From Paragordius varius (Eukaryota; Nematomorpha), in NCBI GenBank assembly GCA_964247055.1, contig OZ176056.1:7192001-7256000 (forward strand): DNA of 64,000 nt. Reading direction: 5' to 3'. Shown one piece after another: positions 52,482 through 64,000 of this stretch (the stretch's first letter is position 1; each line of letters begins with the position of its first letter). Both the position numbers and the translations under genes were made by a program. The notes below the pieces were generated by a model. That model was not told the origin of the DNA, did not search any database, and was given only the letters and a program-made list of their open reading frames with translations.

Positions 52482-53320
52482 CAGTGGTACTCACCAAAAA
52501 AATTAGACAGGCCAAAAATATATTTTTTTTCGAGGGCCATGAACTTTATAATGGAAAATATTATACCTATTTGACACATACTCACATATTTATACTCTAA
52601 ATCAGCACAATGAAATCGCATGTAAATCCAGCTAAAAACTCTTTTTGCACCATTTAGTTTAAAAAATTAAAATATTTTGGTAACAACATTTATTTTGATA
52701 TAAGAATTTTGGAAAAATTTGTCGTTTCTGGATGTATTCTTGACATACTTCATTCAGGAATATGCCGTCTCACACGTGTAAGTTGAGGGAAAAACAGTTA
52801 AACTTGAGCACAATTTTTTATATTTTCATATTTATTTGGCACATCTTGCCAAACTCTACACATCTTTCTTCTCTACGATTTTCCTTAATTATAGCCTCCA
52901 TATTGGAATCCTATTTAAAATCTACGAATTCTTCAATAATCTGTGCCTGATCAAAACCGAAATGCCAAGTTGATTAGTATTGGATTTATCCATATGCCAT
53001 AGATTTTCAACGAGTTTAAGCAATTTTTAATTTAATTCTTGAACTCTATTCATCTCATTAGATAAAAATGTTAGATTCTCTATTATTAAATTAATCTCCG
53101 CGGTAAATTCCATATTTTCTTTTGAATCGTTTTAAGTGTTGGAAAATATAGGAGTGTTTTATAAAATTTTATTTATATATTATTAATTTTTCTTCAAAAG
53201 CAAATATTTGATTTGGGTTATTATTTGCACCCTTGAAGACTTGTATGAAAAAAAACTAAGTTTATAAGTAATTTCGCAATGGTGGGTTAATAAAACCCAC
53301 CATTTGTCACTATTAATTTC
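52482..53320 (-). mobile_element. hAT transposon relic, sister of 4721-6138
   Basis: Starts CAGTGGTACTCACC and follows the 4721 copy (GGGCCATGAA, then GCACATCTTG, then CCCTTGAAGACTTGTAT) to about 53320, where it stops before the N-terminal part. It covers the C-terminal half of the transposase with heavy decay. Its truncated border carries AAATGCAAATGGTATA, like a family-A MITE end. Confidence 0.6.
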
Positions 53321-53859
53321 CTCTGAAATGCAAATGGTATATATATTAGGGATATAAAATGTTTGGAAATCCTTTTACCATCAAATATTTTTAATAAAAA
53401 AATAAATATCATAATTCAACGCTAAAATTTAACTAATCATAATTTAAAATTAAATGAATAATTATAGAATTGTCATAAGAAAATTGGCAAAAATTGTTGT
53501 TTTTGAAAAAATGTTGTCTTTGATTGTTAGAATGTTGTCTTTGGTTGAAAAAAAATGATATTTTTGCATGAAAAATGGTATAATTTGCAATAAATAGAGG
53601 TAATGGAGATAAAATAATGAAAAACATATTAAATAAAAAAATGTCTTTATATTTTTTTACGTATTTTTGCATAGGCTCAAATATTGTTTACTCGGAATTA
53701 TATTTTAACTGTCCCTCATGAAAGTTAATATTCAACTATCATTGGATTTAATTTAAGATTTTCGTTTTACGAAATTATGCTTAAAAGTTTTATTTTGAAA
53801 TTGTGGTCACACAGCTGGGATCATGGGATATAAAAAGAAACTCATTTTTTCTCCCTTTT
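53321..53859. other. AT-rich spacer with MITE scraps
   Basis: Begins with a family-A-like end (GCAAATGGTATA). A short tandem duplication ATGTTGTCTTTG(G/A)TTG lies at about 53511-53540, and TTTATATTTTTTTACG near 53645 recalls family D. No gene seen. Confidence 0.4.
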
Positions 53860-56230
53860 TAAAGGAAAGAATGATACAAATTTCCTAGAAATGTATTTAA
53901 AACTGAACTCGTATGACTTCTTTAGTTTTATCATCTCCAAAACCACGCCATTTTTGCATGTTTCAGTTATAAACCGCTAGACGCCTACCCATAGACCTAT
54001 ATGGAGCTGAGTTAAATTCTTTACCTTTATAGGGCAAATATTTGGAATCATCTTTGATACCTTCGCCTCATGGGGCTTTCTAAAAAATACCTCAACACTA
54101 ATTAAACGTTATGTGATGGCGTATTTTTAGAGACATAAAGGCCCCCAATTGGGCTGATTAAAAAAGCCCGACCTTAATTTTTATCTAGTTACGGGTAATA
54201 TTTCAAGCTTTTAATGAACTCATATGGCAATTTTCTGTAAATTATTTCCAATACAACGCAATTTTTATATAGTGGCGCAGTTTTTGGCGGGCAGCCCCTT
54301 ACCCAGGGGTAAAAAAGCTTTAGTCAAAATTGTTGTCTGGGGAATACCTGGAATTATTATGGATTCCATATATTTATATTAGTCTCATAGGTTTTCTGAA
54401 ATTTGGCTCCAAAGGCATGCTGTATCGATATGGTGTCGCAGTTTTATGCGGGTAGCCCCCTAGCCAGGGGCGAAACAAAAACGCTCGATTAAAATTTTTG
54501 CCTTAATTCGGGTAATACCTGGAATCATGACTGATTCCATATGCTCTCATGGGATTTTCGAAATAATACCTTAAAACCAATAAGTCATTCAATGGTGCCG
54601 CATTTTCAGGGCAAGGTCCTAAGAGAGGGGTAATTTAACAAAACCACTCAACTTAAATTTTTGCTTTTTTACGGGTAATATTTCAAGCCCTTATTGAACT
54701 CATGTGGCCTGATAAGTTTTCTAAAATTTGCCTCCAAAGTCAGGCTGTATCGATATGGTGCGGAGTTGTAGGCGGGTAGCCCCCAACACAGAGGCTAATA
54801 TAAAAAAGACGTTCGATAAAAAATTTTGTCTTTATAGGGGAATGCATCATCATTCATTCCATATATTCTTGATAGTGTTTGGAAGAATGGCTTCAAAACT
54901 AAATAATAGTTGAATGATAGCGCATTTTTTAGGGCTTAAACGGCCTAATTGACTACTAATTTAAAAAACCGCTCGACTTAAATTTTTTTCTTTTTACGGG
55001 TAATAATTCAGGACCTCATCAAACTTATATGGCCTGATAAGTTTTCTGAAAATTAACTCCTAAACAACGCAATTTTGATTTGCTGGCTCAGTTTTAAGCG
55101 GGCAGCTCCCTACCCAGAGGCTGATACAAAAAAGCGCTTGATAAAAATTTTTGCCTTTTTACGGAGAATACCTAATATCATGAATGATTCCATATGTTCT
55201 TAATAGTTTTTGGAAGAATGGCTTCAAAACTAAATAATAGTTCACTGATAGCGCATTTTTAGGGCAAAGGGTCAAATTAATGGCTAATTTAAAAAACCGC
55301 TGGAATTAAATTTTTGCCTTTTTACGGGTAATATTTCAGGCGCTTATTAAACTTATATGGCCCGATAAGTTTTCTGAAAATTAATTCCTAAACAACGCAA
55401 TTTTGATAAGGTGGCGCAGTTTTAGCCGGGTAGCTCCGTACCCAGAGACTGATACAAAAAAGCGCTTGATTAAAATTTTTGCCTATATACGGAGAATACC
55501 TGGAATCATGATTGATTCCATATGCTCTCATTAGTGTTTGGAAAAATTGCCTCAAAATTAAAAAATTATTCTATGGTGGCGCATTTTTCAAGGCGTGGTC
55601 CTAATAAACGGCTAATTTTAAAAGGCCGCACGACCAAAATTGCCTTGCTACGGGTAATATTTTAGGCACGGATTGAACTCATATGGCTTGATAAGTTTTT
55701 TGAAATTTAGCCGCAAAGACACACTATTTCAATATGACGAATCAGTTTTTATCGGGTAGCTCCTTACCCGGCAGCCAACATGAAAGAAACGCACGACTAA
55801 AGTTTTTCAGGGAATACCTGGAATCCTTATTGAATTTTTACAGTTTCATTCCTTGGGCGAAAAAAAAAATTCAAAAAATTATTTTTGTTTTTTTGAAAAA
55901 ATGGCATTTTACCGGGGAAGCGGGTAAAAAGAGGGCCTAAATAAAAAAGGCGAACCGACTATGTCGGCGCAATGAAATAAGTAAAAAAATCATATTTGAA
56001 ATCGAATGGTTCAACACGTTTTCCGGAAAATTGTCTCAAAGACACGATTTTTGTGGACATATGTTTTCAAAAAACCCGTTTTTTACAAGGGATGGACCCG
56101 AAAGGCCTAATTCAAAAAAGGGCGAAGCTATTGTCGGGGCATTCATTAATGATTATATATTTTGGACATTTGGATTTGAATGGGTCTACCGGTTTTCCGG
56201 AAACAGATCACAAAGCCAGTATTTTCCATT
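53860..56230. repeat. Dimeric satellite array, about 163-bp monomers in A/B alternation
   Basis: Phase marks (ACGGGTAATATTTCAGG for A, ACGGAGAATACCTGGAATC for B) occur at about 54031 B, 54187 A, 54339 hybrid, 54509 B, 54671 A, 54834 B, 54997 A, 55161 B, 55324 A, 55489 B, 55649 A, 55809 B: spacing 152-170 and mostly 160-165. A and B share ATGGTGGCGCA, AAGTTTTCTGAAAAT, CTCGA and AAATTTTTGCC. A further has GGGTAGC(T/C)CC and TACCCAG. So a 163-bp ancestor became a 325-bp higher-order unit. The last part (55850-56230) is eroded. No gene; the frames here are chance. Confidence 0.85.
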
Positions 56231-56518
56231 TTTATAAATATGTAGATTATAGTTTTATAGTGTATTATTATAGTTTTATGAAAATTAACAAACTTTTGAC
56301 AGATAAAATAATCATTTGCATAAACTATTGCATTCATATATTGCAAAAATATATTTAGTTTTAATAGAGTGAGAAACAATTTACATATTTTAATTTTTAT
56401 GAGAAAAATTTTATTATTGAGTTAAAGAAAGAAAGAAAGAGCAAAAAATGCATTTTTTTCATTATCCATTTTTTAGCCATAATAATATTGTTTGTTCGTT
56501 TATTAATTTCTGGCAGTT

Positions 56519-56880
56519 TTAACACTTCGTTCAAATTGGGTAAATACCCCAGACTTTAAGTTGATATTTTTAAAAATAAGGAAATAGTCCCAATTTAAAT
56601 TTATGCGTCTATCTTAATAATTATTATATAAATATGCCGAAATATCTAAATATAATTTAGTTTTGAAAAAAAAGGTCCATATCAAACTACTACGCCATTT
56701 TTATCTACAACTTTTGCAAAAATATCGTGTTTTTAATTTTAAACTAAAATTAAAGCTAATTTTAATTTAAATCAGATCCAACATTGATAGAAACAGAAAA
56801 AATGGATTTTGTGTTATTTTTAAATTTATTAATGCACACATGTCACGTTTATGAAATTACCTTTGAGTTAGAAGTTAAGA
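56519..56880. mobile_element. TTAA-type MITE (family C), one end lost
   Basis: Starts TTAACACTTCGTTCAAATTG and runs in reverse orientation relative to 35839-36395 through GTCCCAATTTAAAT and CACATGTCACG, then stops short of the second terminus. Confidence 0.6.
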
Positions 56881-57054
56881 TCAAAGAATAGTCGGTGTTA
56901 GGGTGGGCGGGTGGGTACTAACCATAATATATAAAAATATCAGGAACGCAAAAGTTTAGACTCAAGATGCCAAGTCATGTATTATTATCATTTTAATTAT
57001 AATATTTCTTTACGAATCTAAATGATGCGTTAGGTGAAAAGATAACTGCAAACG

Positions 57055-57135
57055 ATTTTTTTGAGGGAAGGGGGGGGGGGTAGTATTTAAACCTTGCGGG
57101 GAGGAGGGGCTAAATTCATAGTTCCGCCACTGTGC
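57055..57135. repeat. G-rich tract and possible transposon terminus
   Basis: GGGAAGGGGGGGGGGTAG near 57066 and GCGGGGAGGAGGGGC near 57098, then GTTCCGCCACTG (reverse CAGTGGCGGAAC), a terminus form seen in many DNA transposons. The partner end was not found. Confidence 0.35.
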
Positions 57136-57179
57136 GCAACCTCTCGATTTTTGCGTTATAATTAGGAAAACCACCCCAT

Positions 57180-57370
57180 TTTAGAAGAGCAAAAAAAATG
57201 GGACTTTTGGTTTAAAAATTCTTTTGCGTATTTATAGGTAGTTTATAATAAATTTTAAAAAATCTGCTCAAATCCATTTTCTGCTATGAATTACTTACCT
57301 CAAAATTGTAAATAATTTTCCTAAATGACTAGTAAGCTCCATAATCCCAGAGATTTCTGATACATTTTTC
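57180..57370 (-). repeat. Repeat family F copy near 57.3 kb
   Basis: On the minus strand: GTATCAGAAATCTCTGGG, ATGGAGCTTACTAGTCATTT, then TAAACTACCTATAAA and AAAAGTCCCATTTTTTTTGC. It again has an exon-like look, with GAG before GTAAGT, but matches the other family-F copies. Confidence 0.5.
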
Positions 57371-57387
57371 TATCGGAAAATATATAT

Positions 57388-59427
57388 TTGATAATGATAT
57401 TTTTTTGTGTACACCTTGTATATTCACAAGATTGTATCAACGGTTTTATAGTTTATAATATCTTACCTCTGCTGAGAGACACAGAGGATGATTTTCTGGA
57501 TGCGATTTGCCTAGGTTTTGATGGAGCGGCTGGTAGAGAAGGTTATTTTGCTCTGCATTTAAATGATCACATCTCATAACCCGTCACAATTCGTTTGCAA
57601 AAAGGATTATACTCCGCTACGACACAAGATTCCTTTTAATTTATGACCATTCAAATTGTGGGTATTTACCGAGTTTACTAATCTCTCCACTTGCACATAG
57701 ACTTCTACTGATTATTTTTCTGATCCATGTAATGTATCCTCCGATTGCCCTAAAATGTGAGTTGGATCTATTCATTAAAAAATTTGCACTTTATCGACTT
57801 TTCAGATATGGCCTACCATAGCGCCTCTTCCCATTAAAGTCACAATTTTCGCAAACCATTTTTCACATTCCATAGAGAATGTAAACTAGATGATTTACTA
57901 GCAAAGGATGACTTAAGCCTATTTCTTTTGGTGGATTAAGATATGAAAAGTGTAGACAAAATGATCTAAGCACAAAATTTGATACAAGTGAATGATAAGA
58001 TTATATTGGCTACTCAACTTGGGTGCCTTTGTCGTTTAATATGAGATAAACAAAATGGTCATGTGTCAAATTTACCACATGCGTAAATTTTGCTGACTTC
58101 TTCCCTTTGTCAAACCGGTAATGATTTATGACATGGTAAATGGAGAAAATTTTAGTATTTTTTAAAAATTATTATCTTATATATTTGCTATTAAATATTA
58201 AAAATATCATATTTAAAAAGTTAGTTTTAAAAACAGGCTAGTTCCAATCGTTAGCGGTCGAACACTTTAAGCAAGTGTCCGATTTAAAAACGACCCTTTT
58301 CATCATTGCCAGGTCTGGCTGAGTGGCACAAAATTAATTATAACTGTTTCTTATTTTGTATTTTTGTGGTTTCCCTCTTTATACATAAAAAGTAAATGTT
58401 AAAATATTATTTATTTTACTCTTACAAAAATTGTATAAAATTTATAGATTAGATACTCCAACCGTAGCTCACCGCATGAGCTTTTTAGGATCTTGAACTA
58501 TCTATAGTTTTATTAACTGTTTGCTTAGAAATTGACTAATTTTATATTCATTTATTTTGTATTTTATTTTGGTAATTTTTATTCAAATAATTTATTTTAT
58601 GAAAAAAATAACCTTTCTTTTAAAATAATTATAGTAAAAATTTCTTTAAAGTCTTTTGAAAATCCAGCGTACGAACTAGCCAAATATTTTATGCAATTCG
58701 GTTAGCGATTCTATTTATGATTCCGATTTAGAAGTTATAATCCAAAAAATGGCAAAGAAAGGTACATCGAGTTTTGGTTAGATGGCCTGTGAAAAAATGT
58801 GTTCGAGCTATCGTTACTGTATTCGTCCAACTTATGAAATATAAAAAAGAAAATTTGCCTGAAGATGCCCATATGGACCACGTATTAAAGTTGTGCTATT
58901 ACTATGAGCATATTTTTATTAACTAATTGAAAGAGGCAATTTAGGACCCGTGAATCTAAATATACTAATATAGACTGTAATATCTGCATACGTTAGAATC
59001 AGCTATTAGTCAGAATTACATAGTAGCCCTTGAGAAAAAAGAATCACTGAATTGAACTTTCATTTATCTGGAAGGATGGGTTGTCTAGTGAAGAATTTTT
59101 TTTCAGTTCTTAGACAAAAATCTATAATTTAAAATTATTTAAAAGTAGTTTTTTTAATAATTTAGTTAATTCAGAAATATAATAGTTTGCGCTTATTTTT
59201 TACCACGGCTAATTAAACCCAACTTTGATGCACAATCTATCATTTGAAGATTTTAGTTATAATATACTAAAACATCTCTCAAATATATTTGACTTGTATG
59301 CACTCCAATGTTTTTTTAAGAGTTGTCCGATATTAATAATGATTAATCCCTATTTTAAACTTATGCTTGGCTCATTAAATATATTTGATCTAGTAAACTA
59401 GATTTGCTGTTCGCCAAAGAAAACGGG
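57388..59427. other. Unassigned region with weak coding-like fragments
   Basis: At 57388-57579 (plus) a 63-residue frame includes LLRDTEDDFLDAICLGFDGA, of more balanced composition than its surroundings. Near 58700-58920 a reading includes PVKKCVRAIVTVFVQLMKYK and ENLPEDAHMDHVLKLCYYYE. No splice sites join them, and I do not recognise the family. They could be decayed transposon or gene remnants. The rest is AT-rich with nothing seen. Confidence 0.35.
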
Positions 59428-59655
59428 TGTTATAGTGGTAACTGACAGGCTAATTTGAATGAACCTTTTATTACACTATTAGATTAACCGCACAAACAAC
59501 ATTCGTTATATATTATTATATTAACCTCTTAACTTATGTGTGTAGTATTATTATATTATTATAACCTCACCATCACGTATGACTATTATTATTTTTATAT
59601 TGAGTTAATTGCATATCACCTTGATATATGTGAATACATTCGACCTAATTATCTT

Positions 59656-59692
<37 letters not shown>

Positions 59693-59770
59693 TAGATCAT
59701 TATATACCAACGAATACATATATACAATAAGTTTACCGTTATTTACGCTAGTTGTAGTCCCCATTTATAA
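59428..59770 (+). repeat. 5' LTR of the 59.4-64 kb Gypsy element
   Basis: TGTTATAGTGG start, CCCCATTTA end. Contains a long (TA)n tract at about 59659-59691 that is almost absent from the 3' LTR. Confidence 0.85.
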
Positions 59771-59973
59771 TTAGTGGCCAAGACGAGTATGGCAGACGAA
59801 CCAATGAATATCACAGCTCCTCACGCTAGCATTGCCAATTTATCCATAGAAAACTACAATGATAATATAAATTCGAAGATTACCTCGAGTATATTAGCAA
59901 CGTACTTGAAGCAAAGGATATTCTGGTAACCGAAAAAACGCTTAAATCAAATATACTAGCATATGGCGGATTC

Positions 59974-60711
59974 ATGATAGTAAGAAAGATTAACCAACGC
60001 CTATACCCCAATAAAAAAACGCCACGTGGAATTACTGAACCGGAAAAAATATTCAACCCGAAATCGAAATTCCAAAGCCGGTTTGAATTTTATAGGCTGG
60101 TACGCAACGATGGTGAAAGTTTTACGCAATTCCTTGAACGTGTCAAGATAGGAGCAGAAGAAGCTCAGTTCACTGAAGCCATAGAACAGCGTATACGTGA
60201 TGTGTTCGTAATAGGACAGCAACAACCTCAACTAGAGATGGATATCCATTCCAGATACCCAGATGCTTTGAGAAACGGTATTCCGGTCCCATTAGAAACA
60301 ATCGTAGATCTGGCACTAGCACATGAGGCTGCTAGGGCTGGATTACAGAATAACAATGATAGTAATAACAATAGCAATCGATATAGTAACAGCAATAATA
60401 ATATCAATCGGTTAAAACATAATAAATCCAATCGACAAACAATAATAAAATCTTCTAATACATGTAAATATTGCGGCACCACACACCCACCCAACAAGTG
60501 TCCAGCCTGGAGACGATCCTGCAACAAATGCGGAAAGCTTAATCATTTTACTAGGATGTGTGTGGCCAAGAGACAAAGACCCAACTTCAATAGGCAATTA
60601 TTGAAGGCAGTCAAGGTAGGTCGTAATGCGCAAACACCCTTACTGATAACATTAGTAATAAATGGTTTGAAAAAGGCTTTATTTACGATACTGGTTCGGA
60701 TATTAGTGTAA
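59974..60711 (+). pseudogene. gag-derived segment of the Gypsy fossil
   Basis: The capsid-like part (FEFYRLVRNDGESFTQFLERV) is followed by an Asn-rich linker and zinc knuckles CKYCGTTHPPNKCPAW and CNKCGKLNHFTRMC. It resembles the gag at 29100-29597. Part of a broken element. Confidence 0.8.
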
Positions 60712-63642
60712 TAAACTTTACAACGTGGGAGAAAATTGGTAAACCTAAGCTAAGACCGACACCACCAGTGAAATCTTACAATAACACGACAGTGCCAATA
60801 ATGGGGACAGCAAGCGTCAAGGTCCAGGTAAATGGCAAAAAAATATCGGGGACATATTGTCCTAAGCAAAACGATGGGGATGGCTCCGGTGATCTGTGGA
60901 CTGGACTGAATGGTTAAATTTCAGATTGAGACGCCACAGGTTAAAGTTAATTATCTTAAATTAAATGATATTTGTAAAAAATTTAAAAACTTATTCGAAA
61001 ATAAGTTAGGGTGCTATAGAGACCCTGTAAAAATTCGCATTGCAGCGAATGCGATCCCGAAAGTATGGCCATGTCGCAGGGTGCCTTTACCATTAAAAGA
61101 AAAGGTGGAGAAAGAGGTGACGATAGAAAAGTTAGGCAGAACCGGTTGATCCTAACATTACACCTGTGATATCGGACACGTCTAAGGTTAATGTACTTAA
61201 ACCGAATGGCGAATCAAGAATATTTAGTGATTTTCGGCTAACGATTAATAAGTGGTTGCAAGAAGACTCTCATATAATCCCCACATTTGATGAATTGGTG
61301 TCGAAAATAGGCGAAAGTATCCCATTCCCAAAAATTGATTTAAAAGATGCTTACCTCCAAATGCCAGTGGCAGAGGAGTGTCAAAAATTGTTAACAATAT
61401 CAACACATAAAGGTTTTTTTTAGATACAAACGTATGCCGTTTGTACTTGCCACGGCACCCATCATCTTCTAACGAGTGATGGAACAAGTGCTGGCTGAAA
61501 GTCTGGGAACTTGCGTATATTTAGATGACGTCCTAGTGACTGGTAGGACGGAAAATGAGCACATTAACAATTTAAATAACGTATTAAGTCGTCTCGATAA
61601 GGTCGGATTTAAATCAAGACAAGATAATATAATGATAGGTGCAGAATCAGAACTATTTAGGGTTTAAAATACGAAAAAAGGTATAAGCCCATGTGAAAGC
61701 AAAAGCAAAGCAATTAAGGAACTAAAATGGCCGGTAGATAAAAAGTCATTACGTAGTTTTTTAGGTTTTTTTACGTTTCATGAACGCTTTATACCAAAAT
61801 TACAAATCGGTCCCTTACATGAATTAACTAGTAAAAATATGAGATGGTCTTGGACCGAGAAACATGAGAAAAGCTGGTTAGCAGCTAAGAATTTTTTAAG
61901 CGAAAAAGTGTTTTTTACACCATATAATCCGAATAGGAAATTGATAATAGAAACTGATGCGTCAGATTTAGGATTCGGATGTATTTTAAGTTATGAAGTT
62001 AATAGTGAAAGAATACCGATAGCTTATGCCTCACAAAAGTGTAGTAACGCTGAAAGGAATTATTCCACTATCGAGAAGGAATTAAAAGCAATATTGTTTG
62101 CTTTAAAAAAGTTTCATAGATTCGTATATGGTAGAAAATTTATAATATTAACTGACCATTTTACCTTTAGTAAAGTTAATAAATAGAGATCGAAATTTAA
62201 AAGAAATACATAATGCTAAAGTACTAAGATGGATTAATATGATAAATGAATACGACTTTGAAATAAGTCATTAAAAAGGAGCTCAAAATAGAGCTGATTA
62301 TTTATCGAGATGGCCGATTGACGAGATCGTTGCTTATGATGAAGATTATGCGGTTACCAGATATCTGAGATTTTTTAATTGTCATAATGTGCGGTTAAGC
62401 AGAGATGAAATAACCGCATTAGATCCAGTATTACAAAAAGTAATTAAAGCGTTAAACAACCATGACTGGAGTTCTCCAGAATTAGAAAAGTATGTAAACC
62501 GTAAAGTCGAGTTGGCATATCAATATGGCTTATTAAGATTCATCGGATTATAATTTTGAAGCCCCTCCAAAATGAGGTGGTGAGATACCTACACAGCGGT
62601 CATAACAACGTAGAGACCAGGAAAGCGTGGCCAGATTTACGTGTTATTGGCCTGAATTAGAAAATGACCTGGTAAAAGCCAGTAGTCAATGCGAATCGTG
62701 CCAACGTAGTAGGCCGAATCAGAATTATACATATCAGTGGGATCATAATGTTGCTGTGTGAGAGCGTTTGCATATTGATATAGCCGGACCGGACGGTTTT
62801 TATTAATTGTTGATAATTGATAGTGCCTTGAAATAGGCAGAAGGGTTTATTTTAAAAAAGGTAACCGCAGCTAATATAATCCAAAAAGTAGAAGAAACGT
62901 TTGCAAGGTTTGGCTTTGCAAGAGAGATCGTTAGCGATAACGCTTCGTATTTCAGTAATGAGTATTTCACGTCAACCTTAAGTACGTTAGGGGTGAAACA
63001 TATTAAGGTTACCCCCTACTACCCAAGAGTAATGGGATGGTAGAAAGGCTAGTGGGTTTAATAAAAAATAATGCGATATCCACCCACGAAGCGTTTAACA
63101 CTAGCTTATGGGCGTATAGAAATTCTATACACTCAAAAAAGAAAGAAACCCCGGTCAAGTTAATAATCAAGCGTACGCCCCATACCCCCTTAACCTGGTT
63201 AAATAGTAGGGCGAGATTTCTAGATGCACCGGCCCCCCGACGGCAGTTTGCCATTAATGACCAGGTAATGATTAAAAATGAGCTAAGTCCAGAATGGCGC
63301 GCCGGAGAGATTACGGACCGTACAGGGTTATTTTCATACAAGGTATGGGACAAGGACCGGGACAAAGTTGTGAGGAAACACGCTAACCAAATAGTACACC
63401 AGCCGCAACCACAACCTACCACTGCCAGCAACACAAGTGAGGAGGATGAAACCACTGCCAAGGATGATGGAACAATCGCCGAAACGCAACCCAACACGAT
63501 CAATCCAAGTTACGAAACCGAACCAATTACTCCGACAGCCGAAATTCCAAGACAACCAGCTCCCCCGCAAAAATACAGGAACGACGGGACCCAACAAGAA
63601 GTCGTCAGAAACCCGCCCGCTTTCGTTAGAACAGGGTAGTGA

Positions 63643-63974
63643 TGTTATAGTGGTAACTGACAGGCTAATTTGAATGAACCTTTTATTATACTATTAGATT
63701 AACCGCACAAACAACATTCGTTATATATTATCATATTAACCTCTTATCTTATGTGTGTAGTATTATTATATTACTATAACCTCACCATCACGTATGATTA
63801 TTATTATTATACCTTGAGTTAATTGTTTAAAAGCAAACATCTCACCTTGATATATGTGAATACATTAGACCTAATTATCTTAGATATATGTATAGGTAGA
63901 TCATTATATACCAACGAATACATATATACAATATATTTACCGTTATTGACGCTACTTGTAGTCCCCATTTATTA
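63643..63974 (+). repeat. 3' LTR of the 59.4-64 kb Gypsy element
   Basis: Matches the 5' LTR with about 4% substitution and differences in the (TA)n tract and around 63825-63845. About 26 bp of flanking DNA remain before the window edge. Confidence 0.85.
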
Positions 63975-64000
63975 AGGGGTAACCACAACAAATTGGCATT

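Larger units (their letters stand above)
59428..63974 (+). mobile_element. Gypsy-type LTR retrotransposon, full span with both LTRs, coding broken
   Basis: Left LTR 59428-59770 and right LTR 63643-63974 both start TGTTATAGTGGTAACTGACA and run to TAGTCCCCATTTA. Between them lie gag with two CCHC knuckles (60460-60560), protease with YDTGSDISV (about 60680-60715), RT (about 61060-61800, IDLKDAYLQMP and YLDDVLVTG), RNase H (about 61840-62200), integrase (about 62560-63400) and a Thr/Pro/Gln-rich tail. Several breaks interrupt the coding part, so it is a fossil. The LTRs differ at about a dozen aligned bases in roughly 310 plus (TA)n length, so it is moderately young. Flanks give only an approximate duplication. 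Confidence 0.9.

Noticed and set aside
53860-56230. CRISPR-like array
   Set aside because: The repeats are about 163 bp, contiguous and without unique spacers, in eukaryotic DNA.
55734-56358. Overlapping frames of 68 to 120 residues
   Set aside because: They fall in the eroded end of the satellite array and share no protein-like pattern.
58245-58345. Possible tRNA-derived SINE (GGTCGAAC and TGGCTGAGTGG)
   Set aside because: The box-B-like motif precedes the box-A-like motif on the plus strand, the wrong order, and no tail or second copy is seen.

Overview
The window reads as about 75% AT nuclear DNA from a non-vertebrate animal. It has spliced genes, many hAT and TA- or TTAA-inserting DNA transposons, Gypsy-type LTR relics and one LINE. 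There is no operon structure, no rRNA and no CRISPR array, and I found no convincing tRNA. I cannot fix the phylum. Nearly all host coding is on the minus strand.

Host genes. (1) A 16-exon gene runs from 34878 down to 9166. The exons were chained by GT/AG sites with matching phase at every junction. They add up to 6,612 nt, or 2,203 codons plus stop. It encodes a large, mostly helical protein without recognisable catalytic motifs. The C-terminal layout resembles the scaffold nucleoporin NUP188 from memory, so that name is a candidate only. One junction (15553-15584) is either a 32-nt intron or a frameshift. (2) An intronless gene at 41792-43426 encodes a dual-specificity-phosphatase-like protein that keeps the P-loop Cys but has Ile for the Arg: a probable pseudophosphatase. 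A tandem duplication (unit 42246-45502, second copy 45503 to about 49385) made a 3'-truncated second copy (45451-46680) with a novel 16-residue tail.

Mobile DNA, left to right: inverted-repeat elements (1-777, 2537-2759), small MITEs, a ZBED5-type hAT relic (4721-6138) next to a broken Gypsy fragment (6139-8545), and a two-monomer satellite relic (8690-9010). The introns of the long gene hold MITEs, a hAT nested in a TTAA element (19548-21485), a Gypsy relic with a 5'-inverted LINE inside it and an inverted second Gypsy fragment (22575-30190), and a 1.1 kb hAT-type element rich in GAACCGG (33136-34223). A 2.5 kb hAT with BED finger sits in decayed satellite DNA (38279-40765). A dimeric satellite of about 163-bp monomers fills 53860-56230. 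The window ends with a broken Gypsy element carrying both LTRs (59428-63974).

How it fits together: insertions into insertions, insertions shared or not shared by the duplicated copies, and filled/empty sites give a relative timeline. The CAGGGG hAT MITE came before the 42-49 kb duplication, and the TACCATTTGC MITE came after it. The most unusual signals are the A/B dimeric satellite with relics at three places, two TA-MITE families sharing a 21-bp subterminal tandem-repeat design, the 32-nt intron-or-frameshift, and the duplicated pseudophosphatase.
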